A stretch of 64,000 nt of DNA from Branchiostoma belcheri (lineage: Eukaryota; Chordata; Leptocardii; Amphioxiformes; Branchiostomatidae): positions 3,341,326 through 3,405,325 of the forward strand of contig NW_017802602.1 of NCBI RefSeq assembly GCF_001625305.1, written 5' to 3'. A program made the translations under genes and the position numbers. Of this stretch, positions 1 to 11,352 are shown in pieces. Positions within the stretch are counted from its first letter, which is position 1; the number at the start of each line of letters is the position of its first letter. Under the pieces are notes generated by a model. That model ran no database searches. It was given only the letters and a program-made list of their open reading frames with translations, and was not told the DNA's origin.

Positions 1-223
1 GTTACAGTTTTCCCATCTATCATTGCAGTGGTTTGATTAAAAGTTCAAAATTCAATGTTTAAATCTTAACCCAGCCTTTTGTGTTGACTTCATGGCTCAT
101 TTTGTAGCATTTAAGCCTATAATAGGATGCCTAGACCTGTTTTTATTTTTATTTTTTTTCGCCCTGTCGCTTCACATTTTTTCTGAAAAAATCCGAGAAC
201 CAAGAAATTAAATTGGTGTGGCC
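1..223 (-). mobile_element. PIF/Harbinger-like MITE, truncated by window start
   Basis: The 3' part of a 380-bp element seen complete at 35733-36112 in the same orientation (and inverted at 5699-6078). It ends with the inverted-repeat terminus aaattaaattggtgtggcc and a flanking TTA. No coding capacity. Strand is arbitrary: minus means opposite to the 5699-6078 copy. Confidence 0.85.
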
Positions 224-226
224 TTA

Positions 227-1377
227 TTACAAGATAATAGTTCTGGCACCCAGGCTGCATATATTAATCACAGGGTTTCTTATTCAATCTTCCAGGAACA
301 CCAAGATGAGAGCTTGTTTTCTGAGATATATTTTTCTTCATTTCTGAAAAACAAAACAACAAGTTGAGTCATGTCAATGTAATATAAATGTACACAGTAC
401 ACACATTGGAAATTGCTTAGATTTTTACTACACAAAGACTACACAAAATACACTTAATGATACATTAAAAACCCCTTACCCTAGCCTACAGCATGCATCT
501 GACTGGCTTACACCATGGCCAGTCACCCTATGTTCTGAAACCCCCATGTTCCGTCACCTCTAGCCCTATATACATGTATATGCTGCCACACCCCTAAGTT
601 CCAAAATCCCCAATATGTTCTGACAACTCTATAGGTATCAAAACCCCTAACACTAATCCTGTGTAGCCCCTACAATGTACATGTACCTAGGGGTGTTGGA
701 ACATAGCCCTATCCCCATGTACCAGACCTGGCAATGGCTGAGCTACAAGAAGCAATGCATTGTTGTACACACATCAATACATGAGGAATATCTTTTTATA
801 ATACATAGCTATGGACGTAGTATTTTACTCGATATATGGATTACTTTTACCACAAATACCATACAGCATGTGGCAATTACGTGGTTGCTCCAAATTTCGT
901 TAAAATTGATCATTCTGAAGGTCCTGAATATTAATTTGGGTCAATAGCTCTACACGTAAACACAAACTGAACTGCACCCTAGCGGCACTGTTCAACTCAG
1001 CAAAAGTCAAAATTAAAAATTCAAACTACATTTGAGGAAAACTTTTCATGCTGATAGAGCAAAATCTAAGATCATGATGCCCCTTACTTTGGTAATCCAT
1101 TTTGTCACGCCCTGGGCTAAAATTTGAACGATTTCAAATAATTTGTAATGGGGAAAATGTACAGTTTTGATGTTGCAGCATCATATTCAATTTTCAAATC
1201 TCCAACTTTTTCACACGCAATAAGACCCAAGCTAAGTATGGAATCCTTCCTGACTTACGGGAGGTTTAATTTATTGCTGACGACTTTCCTCGTGCTTTTA
1301 TCAGTTTCATTCCCGTCACTCAAAATACAATATCCCGTCACACAATCTCTCTCGCGCATGCATAAAACATTAGCTCA
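227..1377. other. No gene recognised; AT-rich unique DNA
   Basis: There are short ATG-initiated frames of 89-90 codons (675-947, 1148-1417) with no domain-like composition. A possible minus-strand splice acceptor and short frame at 264-343 is listed separately. Several tacatgtac palindromic words occur, as elsewhere in the window. Confidence 0.5.
264..343 (-). other. Possible antisense 3' exon (weak)
   Basis: On the minus strand a strong acceptor (gttgttttgtttttcag) ends at 344, followed by a frame reading MKKNISQKTSSHLG...KKPCD and a TAA stop at 266-264. It could be a terminal coding exon of an unseen minus-strand gene or chance. No partner exon with a matching phase was identified. Confidence 0.12.
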
Positions 1378-3050
1378 ACCTTTCAAACAAAACCAGATGG
1401 TATATCTCGCTTCGTAGAGATACCCTGCACCTGATTCCCTGATGATATTTACCGCAGGCACCGATCATTTTTGTAAATATTGCGCTTAATAATGAAATCA
1501 TTCATCTACTACATGTATGTTGTGAGAATGGTTGTGGGTTGATCTGCCTAAAGCTTATACAACCATTCAAACAGATAACAAGATATTGTGTTATGCTTTG
1601 GAGAGATACCATGCGCCCGATTCCCTCATGATACATACCAGAGGCAACGATTGCTTTTGTAAATATTGCACTTAATAATGAAATCATTCTTCTAATGTGT
1701 CGTGCCAATAGTTATGGGTTGATCTGCCTTATACAACCTTTTAAACAAAAGAAGATATTGTTTCTTCCTTCAGAGTGATGCCGTGCACTCGATTCCCTTA
1801 TGATATGTATTGGCCGGAGGCAGCGATAACTTTTGTATATATTGCGCTTAATAATGAAATCACTTATCAACTATGTAGTGTGATCGGTCATGGGTAGATC
1901 TGCCTTATATAACCTTTCAAACAAAACAAGATTCCTGCTTTGCAGAGATATACTGTGCCCCGATTCCTTCATGATACATACCAGAGGCACTGATTGCTTT
2001 TGTAAATATTGCGCTTAATAATGAAATCATTCATCTACTGTGTCGTGCCAACAGTCATGGGTTGATCTGCTTTATACAACCTTTCAAACAAAAGAAGATA
2101 TTGTTTCTGCCTTCAGAGTGATACCATGCCCCCGATTCCCTTATGATATGTACTGGAGGCAATGATAACTTTTGTATATATTGCGCTTAATAATGAAATC
2201 ACTTATCAACTACTAGTATGTAGTGTGATCAGTCATGGGTTGATCTGCCTTATACAACCTTTCAAACAAAACAAGATATCGTTTCCTGCTTTGGAAAGAT
2301 ACTGTGAACTTGATTCAGGCTTATTCCCTTATGATATATCCCAGAGGCACCGATTGCTTTTGTAAATATTGCGCTCAATAATGAAATCATTCATCTACTA
2401 CTTTGTGTGAACTGTGGTGGGTTGATCTATGTTACATGCACACAACCTTTCAAACAAAAGAAGATGTTGTATCTCACTTTTGAGAGATTGACTCCCTCAT
2501 GATATGTACCAGAGGTACCGATCATTTTTGTAAATATCGCAAGTCATTCATCTACTAGTACTTTGTGGAAATGGTAGTGAGTTGGTCTGCGTTATATAAC
2601 CTTTTAAAACAAAAGAAGATATTGAGAGATGCCGTGCCTCAGGTTCCCTTATGATATGTACTGGAGGCAACGATTGCTTTTGTAAATATTGCGCTTGATA
2701 ATGAAATCATTCTACTTTGTGCAAAATAGTCGTGAGTTAGTCTGTGTTATACAACCTTTTAAACAAAGCAAGATATTGAGATATACTATGCCTCGGGTTC
2801 CCTCATGAAACGTACCAGAGGCACCGATCGCTTTTGTAAATATTGCGCTTGATAATGAAATCGTTCATCTACCGCGTTGTATGGTTGTGAGTTGGTCTGC
2901 GTTATACAACCTTTTCAACAAAACAAGATACTGAGAGATACCGCGCATCAGGTTCCCACATGATACGTACCAGAGGCACCGATCACTTTTGTAAATATTG
3001 CGCTTGATAATGAAATCGTTCATCTACCACGTTGTGAGTCAGTTGATCCG
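1378..3050 (+). repeat. Satellite-like tandem array, about ten units of 150-190 bp
   Basis: Each unit contains (c/g)cttttgtaaatattgcgc, ttaataatgaaatcatt, gggttgatctgc, ttatacaacctttcaaacaa, and gattccctcatgatatgtac. The gtaaat word recurs at about 1473, 1659, 1835, 2002, 2174, 2362, 2530, 2682, 2836 and 2991. The period is 167-188 bp at first and 152-155 bp in the last units, so the array holds at least two unit sizes. No ORF spans it. Confidence 0.93.
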
Positions 3051-3245
3051 CGTTTTGTGAGGGACGCTTCTCAACGCGAGGTCTGCTCCCTCGATGAAGT
3101 GATAAGGAATTAATGATTCATCAGGGTCTGAACTGGTGTGACCTGGGACGAATCGATTAGAGCGGGATGTCAGTGATTAATTACCCGCTGTGCCTGATAC
3201 TGGAGTGATGTTTCGATACAGCGGCACGGGGGAGGGGGGCACGAT
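3051..3245. other. Spacer between direct and inverted satellite arms
   Basis: Unique GC-richer sequence (ggacgcttctcaacgcgagg at its start, a gcggcacgggggagggggg tract at its end) that separates array units of opposite orientation. Nothing coding recognised. Confidence 0.5.
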
Positions 3246-3545
3246 ATTTACAAAAGTTATCGTTGATTCCAGTACATATCATAAGGGAATCGGGGCACGG
3301 TATCACTCTGAAGGAAGAAACGATATCTTATTTTGTTTAAAAGGTTGTATAAGGCAGATCAACCCATGACCGATCACACTACATAGTTGATAAGTGATTT
3401 CATTATTAAGCGCAATATTTACAAAGCAATCAGTGCCTCCGGTACATATCATAAGGGAATTGGGGGCATGGCATCATTCTGAAGGAAGAAACCATATCTT
3501 GTTTTGTTTGAAAGGTTGTATAAGGCAGATCTACCCATGACCGAT
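3246..3545 (-). repeat. Same satellite in inverted orientation, two units
   Basis: The reverse complement of the 1378-3050 unit: gatatttacaaaagttatcg, cataagggaatcggggc, aaaaggttgtataaggcaga, tgatttcattattaagcgca. The atttac word recurs at about 3251 and 3422 (period 171). With the direct array it could fold into a stem of several hundred bp across the spacer. Confidence 0.92.
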
Positions 3546-4284
3546 TGCAACTCAGGACCTTATCAACGAAACCACTGTTCATATTAGCTACGTTGAAGCT
3601 TTAGATACAGCTGCAAAAACGATATAGAAGCCTCTCCGGCTTTCTTTGGACAATTAGTTGTCTAGATTAGTAGGATTGGTGATACAAATTATGGTTTTCA
3701 AGTCTAGAGTAATATTACTTCTCCACTCTTATCAGCTTTTAACCGTGAACATTTTGGATAAAAACTTGACAAAGATGGAAATCTTGTGTTGCTTACTGAT
3801 GTGTATAACATACTATTCGCAATATACCAAGTTGGCAAAAAGTTACAAAGTAATAATTAATGTAAACTCATTTTTATCAGTGTGTTTCCTGAGTTGACAG
3901 CAAAGTAATACCAAACATTTGATGTACAACTCTACAATAGTAGTTAAACTTTTACATAATACACTAGCTACATGTTCTATAATGCAGCTTATATATCTTA
4001 ATTAATAGTCATCCACCTTTGACATCTACTGATTTGGCTAGGGAAAAATGCTAATGATACATAATCATAAAAGTTGGTGATGATATACAGAGCAATAGTT
4101 GTTATTACTCAGCTGATATTTCACACAAATATGTATGTCGATACGAATGAGTAAGCATCACACAAAGGTGACCCTTTTATCAGTAGGGCATATTTCATTC
4201 AAATAAGTTATATTATCTATATCATAACAAATACACTTTTGTCATGATTATATTCGAACTGATAATGATAAATGTCCAAGGCTT
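3546..4284. other. No gene recognised
   Basis: AT-rich, apparently single-copy sequence. The only frame of note (3658-3897, 79 codons, non-ATG context in part) has no recognisable feature. Confidence 0.5.
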
Positions 4285-4490
4285 TGTGTGGGGGGTTGTG
4301 TGGCACAACGGCAGAGCATTCTGCTCAGAACCAAGAGGTCCTGGGTTCGAATTCTGCCAAGTCACCAACCTTGTGCCCTTGGGAAAGGCACTTGATTTTC
4401 CTCACTTCACTCAGGTGAAAATGAGTATGCCAGAATGATCATTATCATGATCGTGGGCATTGAAAAGAAAACCAAAACCAAAAAAAACTT
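4285..4490 (+). mobile_element. tRNA-derived SINE
   Basis: tRNA-like head: box A region gtgtggcacaacggcagagc and box B gggttcgaattctgcc, followed by the family body ccttgggaaaggcactt and cactcaggtgaaaatgagta, and an A-rich tail (aaaaccaaaaccaaaaaaaa) ending near 4490. The same head and body occur in the SINEs at 12938-13447. Not a functional tRNA gene: the cloverleaf is not intact. Confidence 0.8.
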
Positions 4491-4546
4491 TCTTTTCCTG
4501 ATGACATTTTGGTCCATCTAAAAATTGTGGCTTCCAATGACTGAAT

Positions 4547-4810
4547 GGCAGGCTAGCAGATTCAAGATTGAAAGGTTATCGGTTTGATTCTAGGCTAGAC
4601 ATCGTCTCCTTGGGAAAGGCACTTTTTCCTCAATCCAGCCAGCTGTAAAATGTATATCTGACTTCGGTTGAGGAGGGAAAAGGCAATGGAAGGAAAGGGA
4701 TGGGCTCCACCTTCTAAAACTGCACCCTAGACATAGTGGACTGACAACCCACTGCCTATATGGCTTCAGAAAGACCGTAGGACCTTTACCTCTACATAAA
4801 AATGCATGGC
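4547..4810 (+). mobile_element. Second tRNA-SINE-like element, degenerate
   Basis: Contains a decayed box-B region (atcggtttgattctaggc) and the body motif ccttgggaaaggcacttttt, then a different 3' part (ggcttcagaaagaccgtagg). Probably a related but distinct SINE subfamily. Confidence 0.5.
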
Positions 4811-4830
4811 ACACTCGTATGGAAAAAAGT

Positions 4831-5695
4831 TCTTTTACCCAGCTTTAACGGGTGCCACTTTCAAATAAAAAAAAGAAAGACGGCAACACCCTTTTCAATG
4901 CCTGTGCTGTTTGATTAACACTGAAAACTTGATGGCAACAAAAGTTTGAAAGCATCATTATAGTACTAGTAGTTTCTGATGTGGTGCCATTATTCTGGAA
5001 TATAGGTCTGTGTCAGGAAGGTCACAAGTTTTGAGAGAGTCAGGGTGGGGGTTAATAAGCCCCTCAGGAAGCCCTGGGGCTAATGTGACAGCTCCTCTGC
5101 ACTTCTGAGACTATTAAGTGGCTTCTGTTGTATAAAATCTTGTAAATAAAGACTCCTTTGGACATTTTGATAGACCATAAAGACACAACATGGCAGGCAA
5201 GAATTGAAGGCCATCTATGATGCAGAGTTCACAAATAAAAGGTCTATGAACTCCATGGGAAATTTGAAAGGTAACGCTTTCTGATAAAAAAGGCCACGAC
5301 AATTTGTTTCTTTGCAGATTTTTGCAGGAAATCAATAAAGTGGGCTGGGAAAAAATGAGCCTAAGCATCCTTTTTTATATTTCTTATAAGTCTTTTTCAG
5401 CTTTATTTGGCAATATGGTACCCATGGCTTTATGGTACAAGTTGTTTTGGAATGAAAGAGGTAACGGAAAGTTGCAGAGTTACAACTGTTACCCTTTCAG
5501 CACCAAGGACAGGTTGGTGTCCATATACTAAAATTGCATTTCTTGGTCACCCCTAAGAAGTAAAGTATTGTTTTAGCTTGTCTGTCTGTCTGTGTGCTCC
5601 TTCACTGCAGTTTGTGAGTGATCTGCTTGAGGGAGCGAAGTCTGCTATCTCTGATTGCCTTGTTAATCAATGGAATATGTGACGTGATTGAACTA
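4831..5695. other. No gene recognised
   Basis: Overlapping short frames on both strands at 5114-5531 have no domain features. A short TCTG run lies near 5579-5592. Confidence 0.5.
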
Positions 5696-5698
5696 TAA

Positions 5699-6078
5699 GG
5701 CCACACCAATTTAATTTGTTGGTTCTCGGATTTTTTCATAAAAAATATGAAGCGACAGGGCGAAAAAAAATAAAAATAAAAACAGGTGTTAGGCATCCTA
5801 TTATAGGCTTAAATGCTATGGAATGAGCCATGAAGTCAACACAAAAGGCTGGGTTAAAATTTAAACATTGAATTTTGAACTTTTAATCAAACCACTGCAA
5901 TGATAGATGGGAAAACTGTAACAACTAGGAAGAAAAGGACTTTCCTCAACTGTTGTGGGCAAAACATGAGCATTTTTCAGTTGATTCAGGACCAGAATCA
6001 AATTTTTTATTTTTTTTTGCAAATCAGAAAAAAACGAAGAGGCGAATCCGAGAACCAACAAATTAAATTGGTGTGGCC
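5699..6078 (+). mobile_element. PIF/Harbinger-like MITE, 380 bp, complete
   Basis: Terminal inverted repeats begin ggccacaccaatttaattt and continue gttggttctcgga; the element ends aaattaaattggtgtggcc. Flanks are TAA on the left and TTA on the right. Inverted relative to the copy at 35733-36112 and nearly identical to it, so amplification was fairly recent. No transposase encoded. Confidence 0.88.
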
Positions 6079-6081
6079 TTA

Positions 6082-6732
6082 CATGTAAAATATTCTAATA
6101 TTCAAAATAGATATTAAATAATTAGATAAAGATGACCATAGTTGGCAGTGTTTTCATTTAGCAACACTTTCAATACAGAAATCATCATTAAAAGTCAAGA
6201 TTGATGATCTAGATGTGCAATGATGACTTATCGGCCAATTCTACAGCAAAACATTTTTTCCGAACCAGTGAATATATATCGATTTGGCTCCCCAATTTTG
6301 CTGTGCAGGCCATATTTAACGGACACTAATCATACGTGGAGAATTGAAAGGGACATTCGCATGATCAATATTTCAGTACATCAAAATATGTAGGCCATGA
6401 AACTGTTGTAAGGACAAGCTCACGCCCCAACCTTTTCCGTTGAATATGTTCCTTTTTTGATTTTTGGTAATAATTTGAAAAATAAAAATTCTTAATATGT
6501 AACTGCTACAGTATAACATTCTGGGCACGAAATACTTTTTCTGCACTGGCCAGGTGCAAGTAACATTGAAAAAATGAATTCATAGTCATATCATTGATAA
6601 AGCACAAACAAACAAACAAGCCTAAACATGCCGGTAAAAAATATAAATAACTAAACATGATGCTCAAACAGCAGATTTCAATCCCAAATCCCAAAATGTC
6701 CACTTTCCGATAACCCCCAAACAGCCATCATG
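6082..6732. other. No gene recognised
   Basis: AT-rich sequence without long frames or obvious repeats. Confidence 0.5.
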
Positions 6733-7098
6733 CAGGGTTCTAGCTAGCGCAAAGTAGCCTAGGGGCCCCCTTTGCTAAAATTTTCACCCCTTACGCTAAA
6801 TTCCCCCCCCCTACGCAATAATTTTGACCCCCTACGCTAAATTTTCAATACAGCATAGGGGCTTTGTGGCTGTATTTCTTTCTTCAAGAATGCCAGATCA
6901 AATGTGAAAAATTACCAATCAAGGATACATTGTACATACCTTAGAAATAACATTTTTTCCCTTTGGGTATCCCTCAAATGGCCCCTTTTTTAGCTCAATT
7001 TTTTAAAAGCTCTGCCCCATCCCCCCTCTTGGTCGCTTCGCTCCCTCGACATGCGGCCAGTACCACTACGCTAAAATTAAATCCTAGCTAGAACCCTG
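6733..7098. mobile_element. hAT-like MITE with CAGGGTTCTAGCTAG ends
   Basis: Left end cagggttctagctag, right end ctagctagaaccctg: a 15-bp perfect terminal inverted repeat of the CAGGG type used by hAT elements. The interior has repeated ccctacgctaaa words (6780-6845). No clean 8-bp target duplication was seen. Non-coding. Confidence 0.7.
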
Positions 7099-8150
7099 TC
7101 ATAGAAATGCCCTGTAGTTGTACGGCAGCCAAGCTGCTGTCTATTGTACCTGGCAGACAAATGACTGTATTGAAGCTGGCATCAGGATTGATTCAGTGAG
7201 AGCACTCATTGAAAGAGCTTATTTGAGGAGGTCCTTAATTGAGCACTTTCTTTAGAATTTCCAACAAAGGCCTGGCAGAGGAAGGCATTACACCGAGGAT
7301 CAATTCATGTCAAAAGGCCTTTCTTTATTGTCATGACCCGATTCATCTTTTGAATGAAGTATCAAAAAACATTGCCGGGGTTAAGCATGACAATGTTTCA
7401 ATGCAGGGAAGGACTTTTAATCACATTGCGGTATCTTGATTAATGCATGATTGTGATTAATAGCCTTCTTGTATAGTGACTTACGGAATAAAGGAAAGCA
7501 TTGTGCATTGTCAGGAACTTTTTAAACAAAAGAACAATGGAGCTACTGCTCATCATTATGATAGTTGTTTGACAAATTGCACAAGTTTCTCAAACAATAG
7601 AACAATGGGGCTATACTACTGATTGTTCCCGACGGCATATAACTTATCCTGTCTTCCAAACAAGGATGTACAGCCCCTCCGTAGATTGTCCAGCGAGATG
7701 GTGAAATTACCTGCCAGGAAATCCTTTTAACACAAGACGCCCGTCTTGACCCAACTCCAACTTCTAGTTCAACTCTGACACAGATCAATACAGGAGACAA
7801 GGTCCCTATATTGTTCTCAGTATAGCCCTAGCTATTTCCCGATACTGTAATTAGTATGTGGGCTTCAGAAATCGTGTGACGTCTTTTTGGGGCTTCTTTT
7901 GTCCGCAGAGGGTCAATCATTTACTGGGTGACCTGAGGTCACGACTGCGGCATGTCTTGGACATGACCTCTGTGAACCTTGACCTTTTACATTGTAGAGA
8001 GAAATGATTAATTACAGAGAGACAAGCATGGCTTGTTGTAGAGCTTTCAAACTCTTCTAGCAGAGGAGGCTCACTTCAATACGATCTGAAGAAAGGGTTT
8101 AGCCTGTGTTATACGATCTCTCACTGTCAGGGGCTGACTGGGCCCAATCT
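7099..8150. other. Repeat-poor island with homeodomain-like and nuclear-receptor-like sites
   Basis: Single-copy looking DNA. 7200-7470 holds several TTAATC/GATTAA words (ttgattaatgcatgattgtg). 7929-7984 holds AGGTCA-type half-sites. No coding exon recognised. Position about 19 kb upstream of the receptor start fits distal regulatory DNA, but nothing proves it. Confidence 0.3.
7929..7984. promoter_or_regulatory. Cluster of nuclear-receptor half-sites
   Basis: TGACCTgAGGTCA at 7929-7941 is an everted repeat with 1-bp spacing. It is followed by TGACCT (7964), TGAACC (7973) and TTGACC (7979). Five half-sites in 56 bp is denser than expected by chance, though short motifs alone do not establish function. 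Confidence 0.3.
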
Positions 8151-8156
8151 TTAATA

Positions 8157-8510
8157 TGCTTGAGGTGTGGCTCTCCTCAAACAAGGGACCTTTGACTTAT
8201 AATTATTAATGTCCCATCCAACACTACGTCCCTAACCGAATTTCAATTTTCACCTCAATCTTTAACATGCTTGAGGTGTGGCTCCCTTCAAACACAGGAC
8301 CTTAGACTTAATGTCCCATCCAAGAGGATGTCCCTAACCGAATTTCAATTTTCACCTAAGCTTTTGGAGGAAATGGGTGTTAAAATGCCTACGTGTCCTT
8401 CCCAAGGATACAGCACTGGCTTTTATTGGGGGATTGAGTCAACAACACAAACCATGGCAACCCCGATTTTCGGGATTGCCGTTACAAATCGGATGGCACC
8501 CAGGCTGTAA
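8157..8510 (-). mobile_element. SINE remnant with tandemly duplicated tail
   Basis: Two copies of catgcttgaggtgtggctc...aatttcaattttcacct (about 8157-8262 and 8263-8356) are followed by a decayed body (gtccttcccaaggatac). The reverse complement of the gaggtgtggctc part occurs as the tail of the SINE at 13447, which identifies this as the same family on the minus strand. Confidence 0.6.
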
Positions 8511-8817
8511 AACTTAGTACTCTAAAACATACAAAATGTAGACTCTGGGCCTCCTAACCATGAGAACTGCCCTGTCCAAGTACACTCAATCTACAGAGTC
8601 ATCTTTTCTGACATGGACCTATTCAAAAGAAGCTCAACGACTCACAAATACTGCTTCTAATGGGCAATTCCACACATGGTAAAGCAGCTGACATAGTGAG
8701 ATACGATTTTTAATGCTTCCCTTGGGCCATGGTCGGAAATGTCCCCTTAGGAACTGGTGGGTCAGTCTGAATTAGAAAGATGGACCAATTTTATCTGCAA
8801 TATGCTGCAGTCAAACT

Positions 8818-9115
8818 GTGGTGAACTATAGAGGAAATCCAGCCCAGAAGAGAACAAGAAATAGCCATGCCTTAAAGTACCAGAGTTATCAACCAAGGAT
8901 TGAGGTGTTCATAAAATTTAATTCATTCTTTCCTAGACCTATTGCAGAGTGGAACTCGCTGTCACCAAGTACAGTAGAGGCATTATCATTAGACAGCTTT
9001 AAACAATGTTTAGAGTTAGATGTTCAAGGGTTACCCCCGGTAGGAGTAACACGTCATTGAATTTCGGTGTGATATAGCAACGTGTTTCAAAGGGCGGTTA
9101 TACTGGCTATACCTA
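8818..9115 (+). pseudogene. LINE 3' end: reverse-transcriptase C terminus plus 3' tail
   Basis: An 80-codon frame contains NSFFPRPIAEWNSLSPSTVE and then ALSLDSFKQCLEL. This is the conserved C-terminal thumb-like tail of CR1/jockey-type LINE ORF2 (family pattern SFFPRTI..WN.LP..VV...SLDSFK..L). The stop is followed by gtgatatagcaacgtg and the tail word aagggcggttatactggct. The upstream ORF2 is absent, as expected for a 5'-truncated insertion. Confidence 0.82.
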
Positions 9116-9347
9116 TAGAGATCAGTTGGTTAGCAAGGTAGAGAAGATTATAAAAATGTATATTGAATTTGGATGACTTTTTATCAAATTTCTTGGCGTA
9201 GGAGCCAAACACTGGTGCTAAACAAACTGCAAGTTTTGTATCTTTTTGGAAAGTTATAACATCATCATGATCATGGTATGGACACACTGTTTTTAAACTA
9301 AGGTAAAAGATTATTAAGAAATAGTGCTTCAAGGCTCGGGAAGGGGG

Positions 9348-9455
9348 CATGTACGCGTGTGTCCGTGTGTGTGTGTGCGTGCATGTGTGTGTGTGTGTGT
9401 GCTACTTTGTGTGTGTGTGTGTGTGTGTGCGTGAATGTGTGTGTGTTAGTATGAG
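9348..9455. repeat. GT/TGTGCG microsatellite
   Basis: Imperfect (GT)n with interspersed cg and gc steps over about 105 bp. It lies between a LINE end and unique DNA. Confidence 0.95.
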
Positions 9456-9664
9456 TGAGTGTATGTAATACATGTAATGTGACTTAATCTATAAGGACAT
9501 TTGACATCTATATCTCGGACACAGTACACTGACCAGTTTTCTAACTTCTCCCCTTGGGACGAAAAAACCTGCCCGCTAATTTATCACTGTCAGATTAGTA
9601 CAAAAAATCATTACAAATCTCATCTCATTTACATATCAGTTATTGATTTTAAAACCAAAATCCG

Positions 9665-9929
9665 TGTCAGGAGATGATGATGTAATAGATATGAGTATGA
9701 TAATGCATTAAAAAGTGTTCTCCATTATAATAATAAATATGTATTTCTTTTTTCAAAGACAATTGTTAACTACAAAAGAGACCAATAGAATCATTATGTG
9801 TTAGGAAATGATGATGTAATTATATAAGTATGATAATGCATTAAAAAGTGTTCTTCATAATAATATGTACTTCATTTTTCAAAGTCAATTGTAAACTACA
9901 ACAAAAATGACCAATAGAATCATTATGAC
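9665..9929. repeat. Tandem duplication, 135-bp unit
   Basis: The segment ggagatgatgatgtaat...agaatcattatg (9668-9799) is repeated at 9801-9929 with scattered changes. Shared words include aagtatgataatgcattaaa and agaccaatagaatcatta. Confidence 0.85.
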
Positions 9930-9954
9930 ACTGACACCAAAGAAAGCTTAAAAC

Positions 9955-10185
9955 AACAGTGCTACAGCTTCTGATAAGTTAAGCTGAAAGCTTCTTTCCA
10001 AGAACAACATCACTTTGGAATAAGCTACCTCGTGATTGCTTCCCCTATGAGTATAACCTTAACTCTTCAAGTCGAAGGTCAACAAACATCTGTCCTCACT
10101 GGCTGTTCTGCAACCCAAAACATTGTAAGTGGCTCCCATGAGCCTTGTTTTCTGGTGACTGATGAAGTAAATAATTAAAAAAGAA
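9955..10185 (+). pseudogene. LINE 3' end, jockey/CR1-like reverse-transcriptase C terminus
   Basis: The frame at about 9990-10070 reads FFPRTTSLWNKLPRDCFPYE then YNLNS, after which a frameshift breaks it (the next frame continues FKSKVNKHLS). This is the classic C-terminal signature of jockey/CR1 LINE ORF2. An A-rich end (aataattaaaaaagaaa) near 10170-10185 looks like the 3' terminus. Different subfamily from 8818-9115. Confidence 0.72.
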
Positions 10186-10779
10186 AGTTAAGGCAGGGAA
10201 ACATAATAAGCAGGTAAGAAACATTACCGGATGTGTACGAAGAAAATCCCTATGTCCTAAGTACTATTTTCAAACTGTTATTTTCCAGACATGTGCTAAC
10301 ATAGTATGACCTTACTGGGGCCAGTAGCACACAGGGTATCTTAACTTCTGTAGTCTCTTTCTTTATCAGTTTGGGTTTAAACCTGGTTAACCCCCCACTC
10401 CCTCCCACCAGATAGGACTAGTATCCACTAGTCTTACTCTATCTAAATCTCAGCAACAGATGTTTAATACCCATCCCACCAGTGGGGTTAAAACTGAGCT
10501 GAGTGGCTTCAGTCAGCTCATGGCTATATCTCTTTGATACAACCAAAGATATGCGGTTCCTCAACAGTTGAATAGAACAGACTTTGTACAGATGCTATGC
10601 TAAAGAAGATGATTTAATGTTCCTGAAAGTTTTCATTGGATGGATTCCAAAGTTGCATGTCACTATGACTTTATATACGTCAATGAATGATACATGTTAC
10701 GTAAAAGTATGACTTGAAAGAAAACAACAAAAGGCAAATGCACAAAATCTAGATTCTAAGCTCCTACTAGCTTGATTTA
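10186..10779. other. No gene recognised
   Basis: Mixed-composition DNA; no frames or repeats that I can assign. Confidence 0.5.
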
Positions 10780-10990
10780 ACTATGGACCGCTGGCTTTAT
10801 GTTTCCTCCAATAGGACGTCCATAACTAAAGCTAGATACTGATTTTCACCTAAGTTGTGTGAGGAAAAAGCCGTAAACTGCTTTTCCAAAGGACACGACA
10901 GTGGGGCCTGCCAGGGATTCAAACCCAGAACCTTTAGATTCTGAGTCAACAAACCCTAACCACAAGACTAACATGCCTTACTTAAAATGT
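10780..10990 (-). mobile_element. tRNA-derived SINE, minus strand
   Basis: The reverse complement has a box B-like ggttctgggtttgaatccct, the body tgtcctttggaaaagcagtt, and the tail aacttaggtgaaaatcagta. Same superfamily as the SINEs at 4285 and 12938. Confidence 0.7.
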
Positions 10991-11352
10991 ATCTAATAAT
11001 ATTCTGATAATGACAATAGCGAAAGAGAGAGAGAGAGATCTAGTTCTAGGAAAGCACAAATCTTAGATGGATAAATGAATATTGACACCAGGCTGTTGAC
11101 ACTATTTAAAACTACACATAACTTCTCGTGCTGCAATAATATTATTCTAATAGTAGAGGAATAAAATTTGCGTGACCTAACAGGGACAAAATCTATTCCT
11201 AACCCTAAAAAAAACCATCAAGGCCGATTATAAAGGACTGGTGGTTTAATTTGTGACACCAGAAGGCATGATCCCGAGATCAGCCACTGATAAGAAGATC
11301 ACCCCGTCTGGTTATAAACCTTCTGCTATCTTTAATGCTTCCAGCTTTCAGG

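Noticed and set aside
1378..3545. CRISPR-like array
   Set aside because: Units are 150-190 bp with no short repeat/spacer alternation, and the genome is clearly animal.
4300..4370. Possible tRNA gene
   Set aside because: Box A and box B are present, but no intact cloverleaf, and the sequence continues into a SINE body and A-rich tail. The same holds for the heads near 10940, 12950 and 13230.
5699..6078. Tc1/mariner MITE with TA duplication
   Set aside because: TA would fit this copy, but the filled/empty pair at 32143-32484 shows TAA, favouring PIF/Harbinger for the family.
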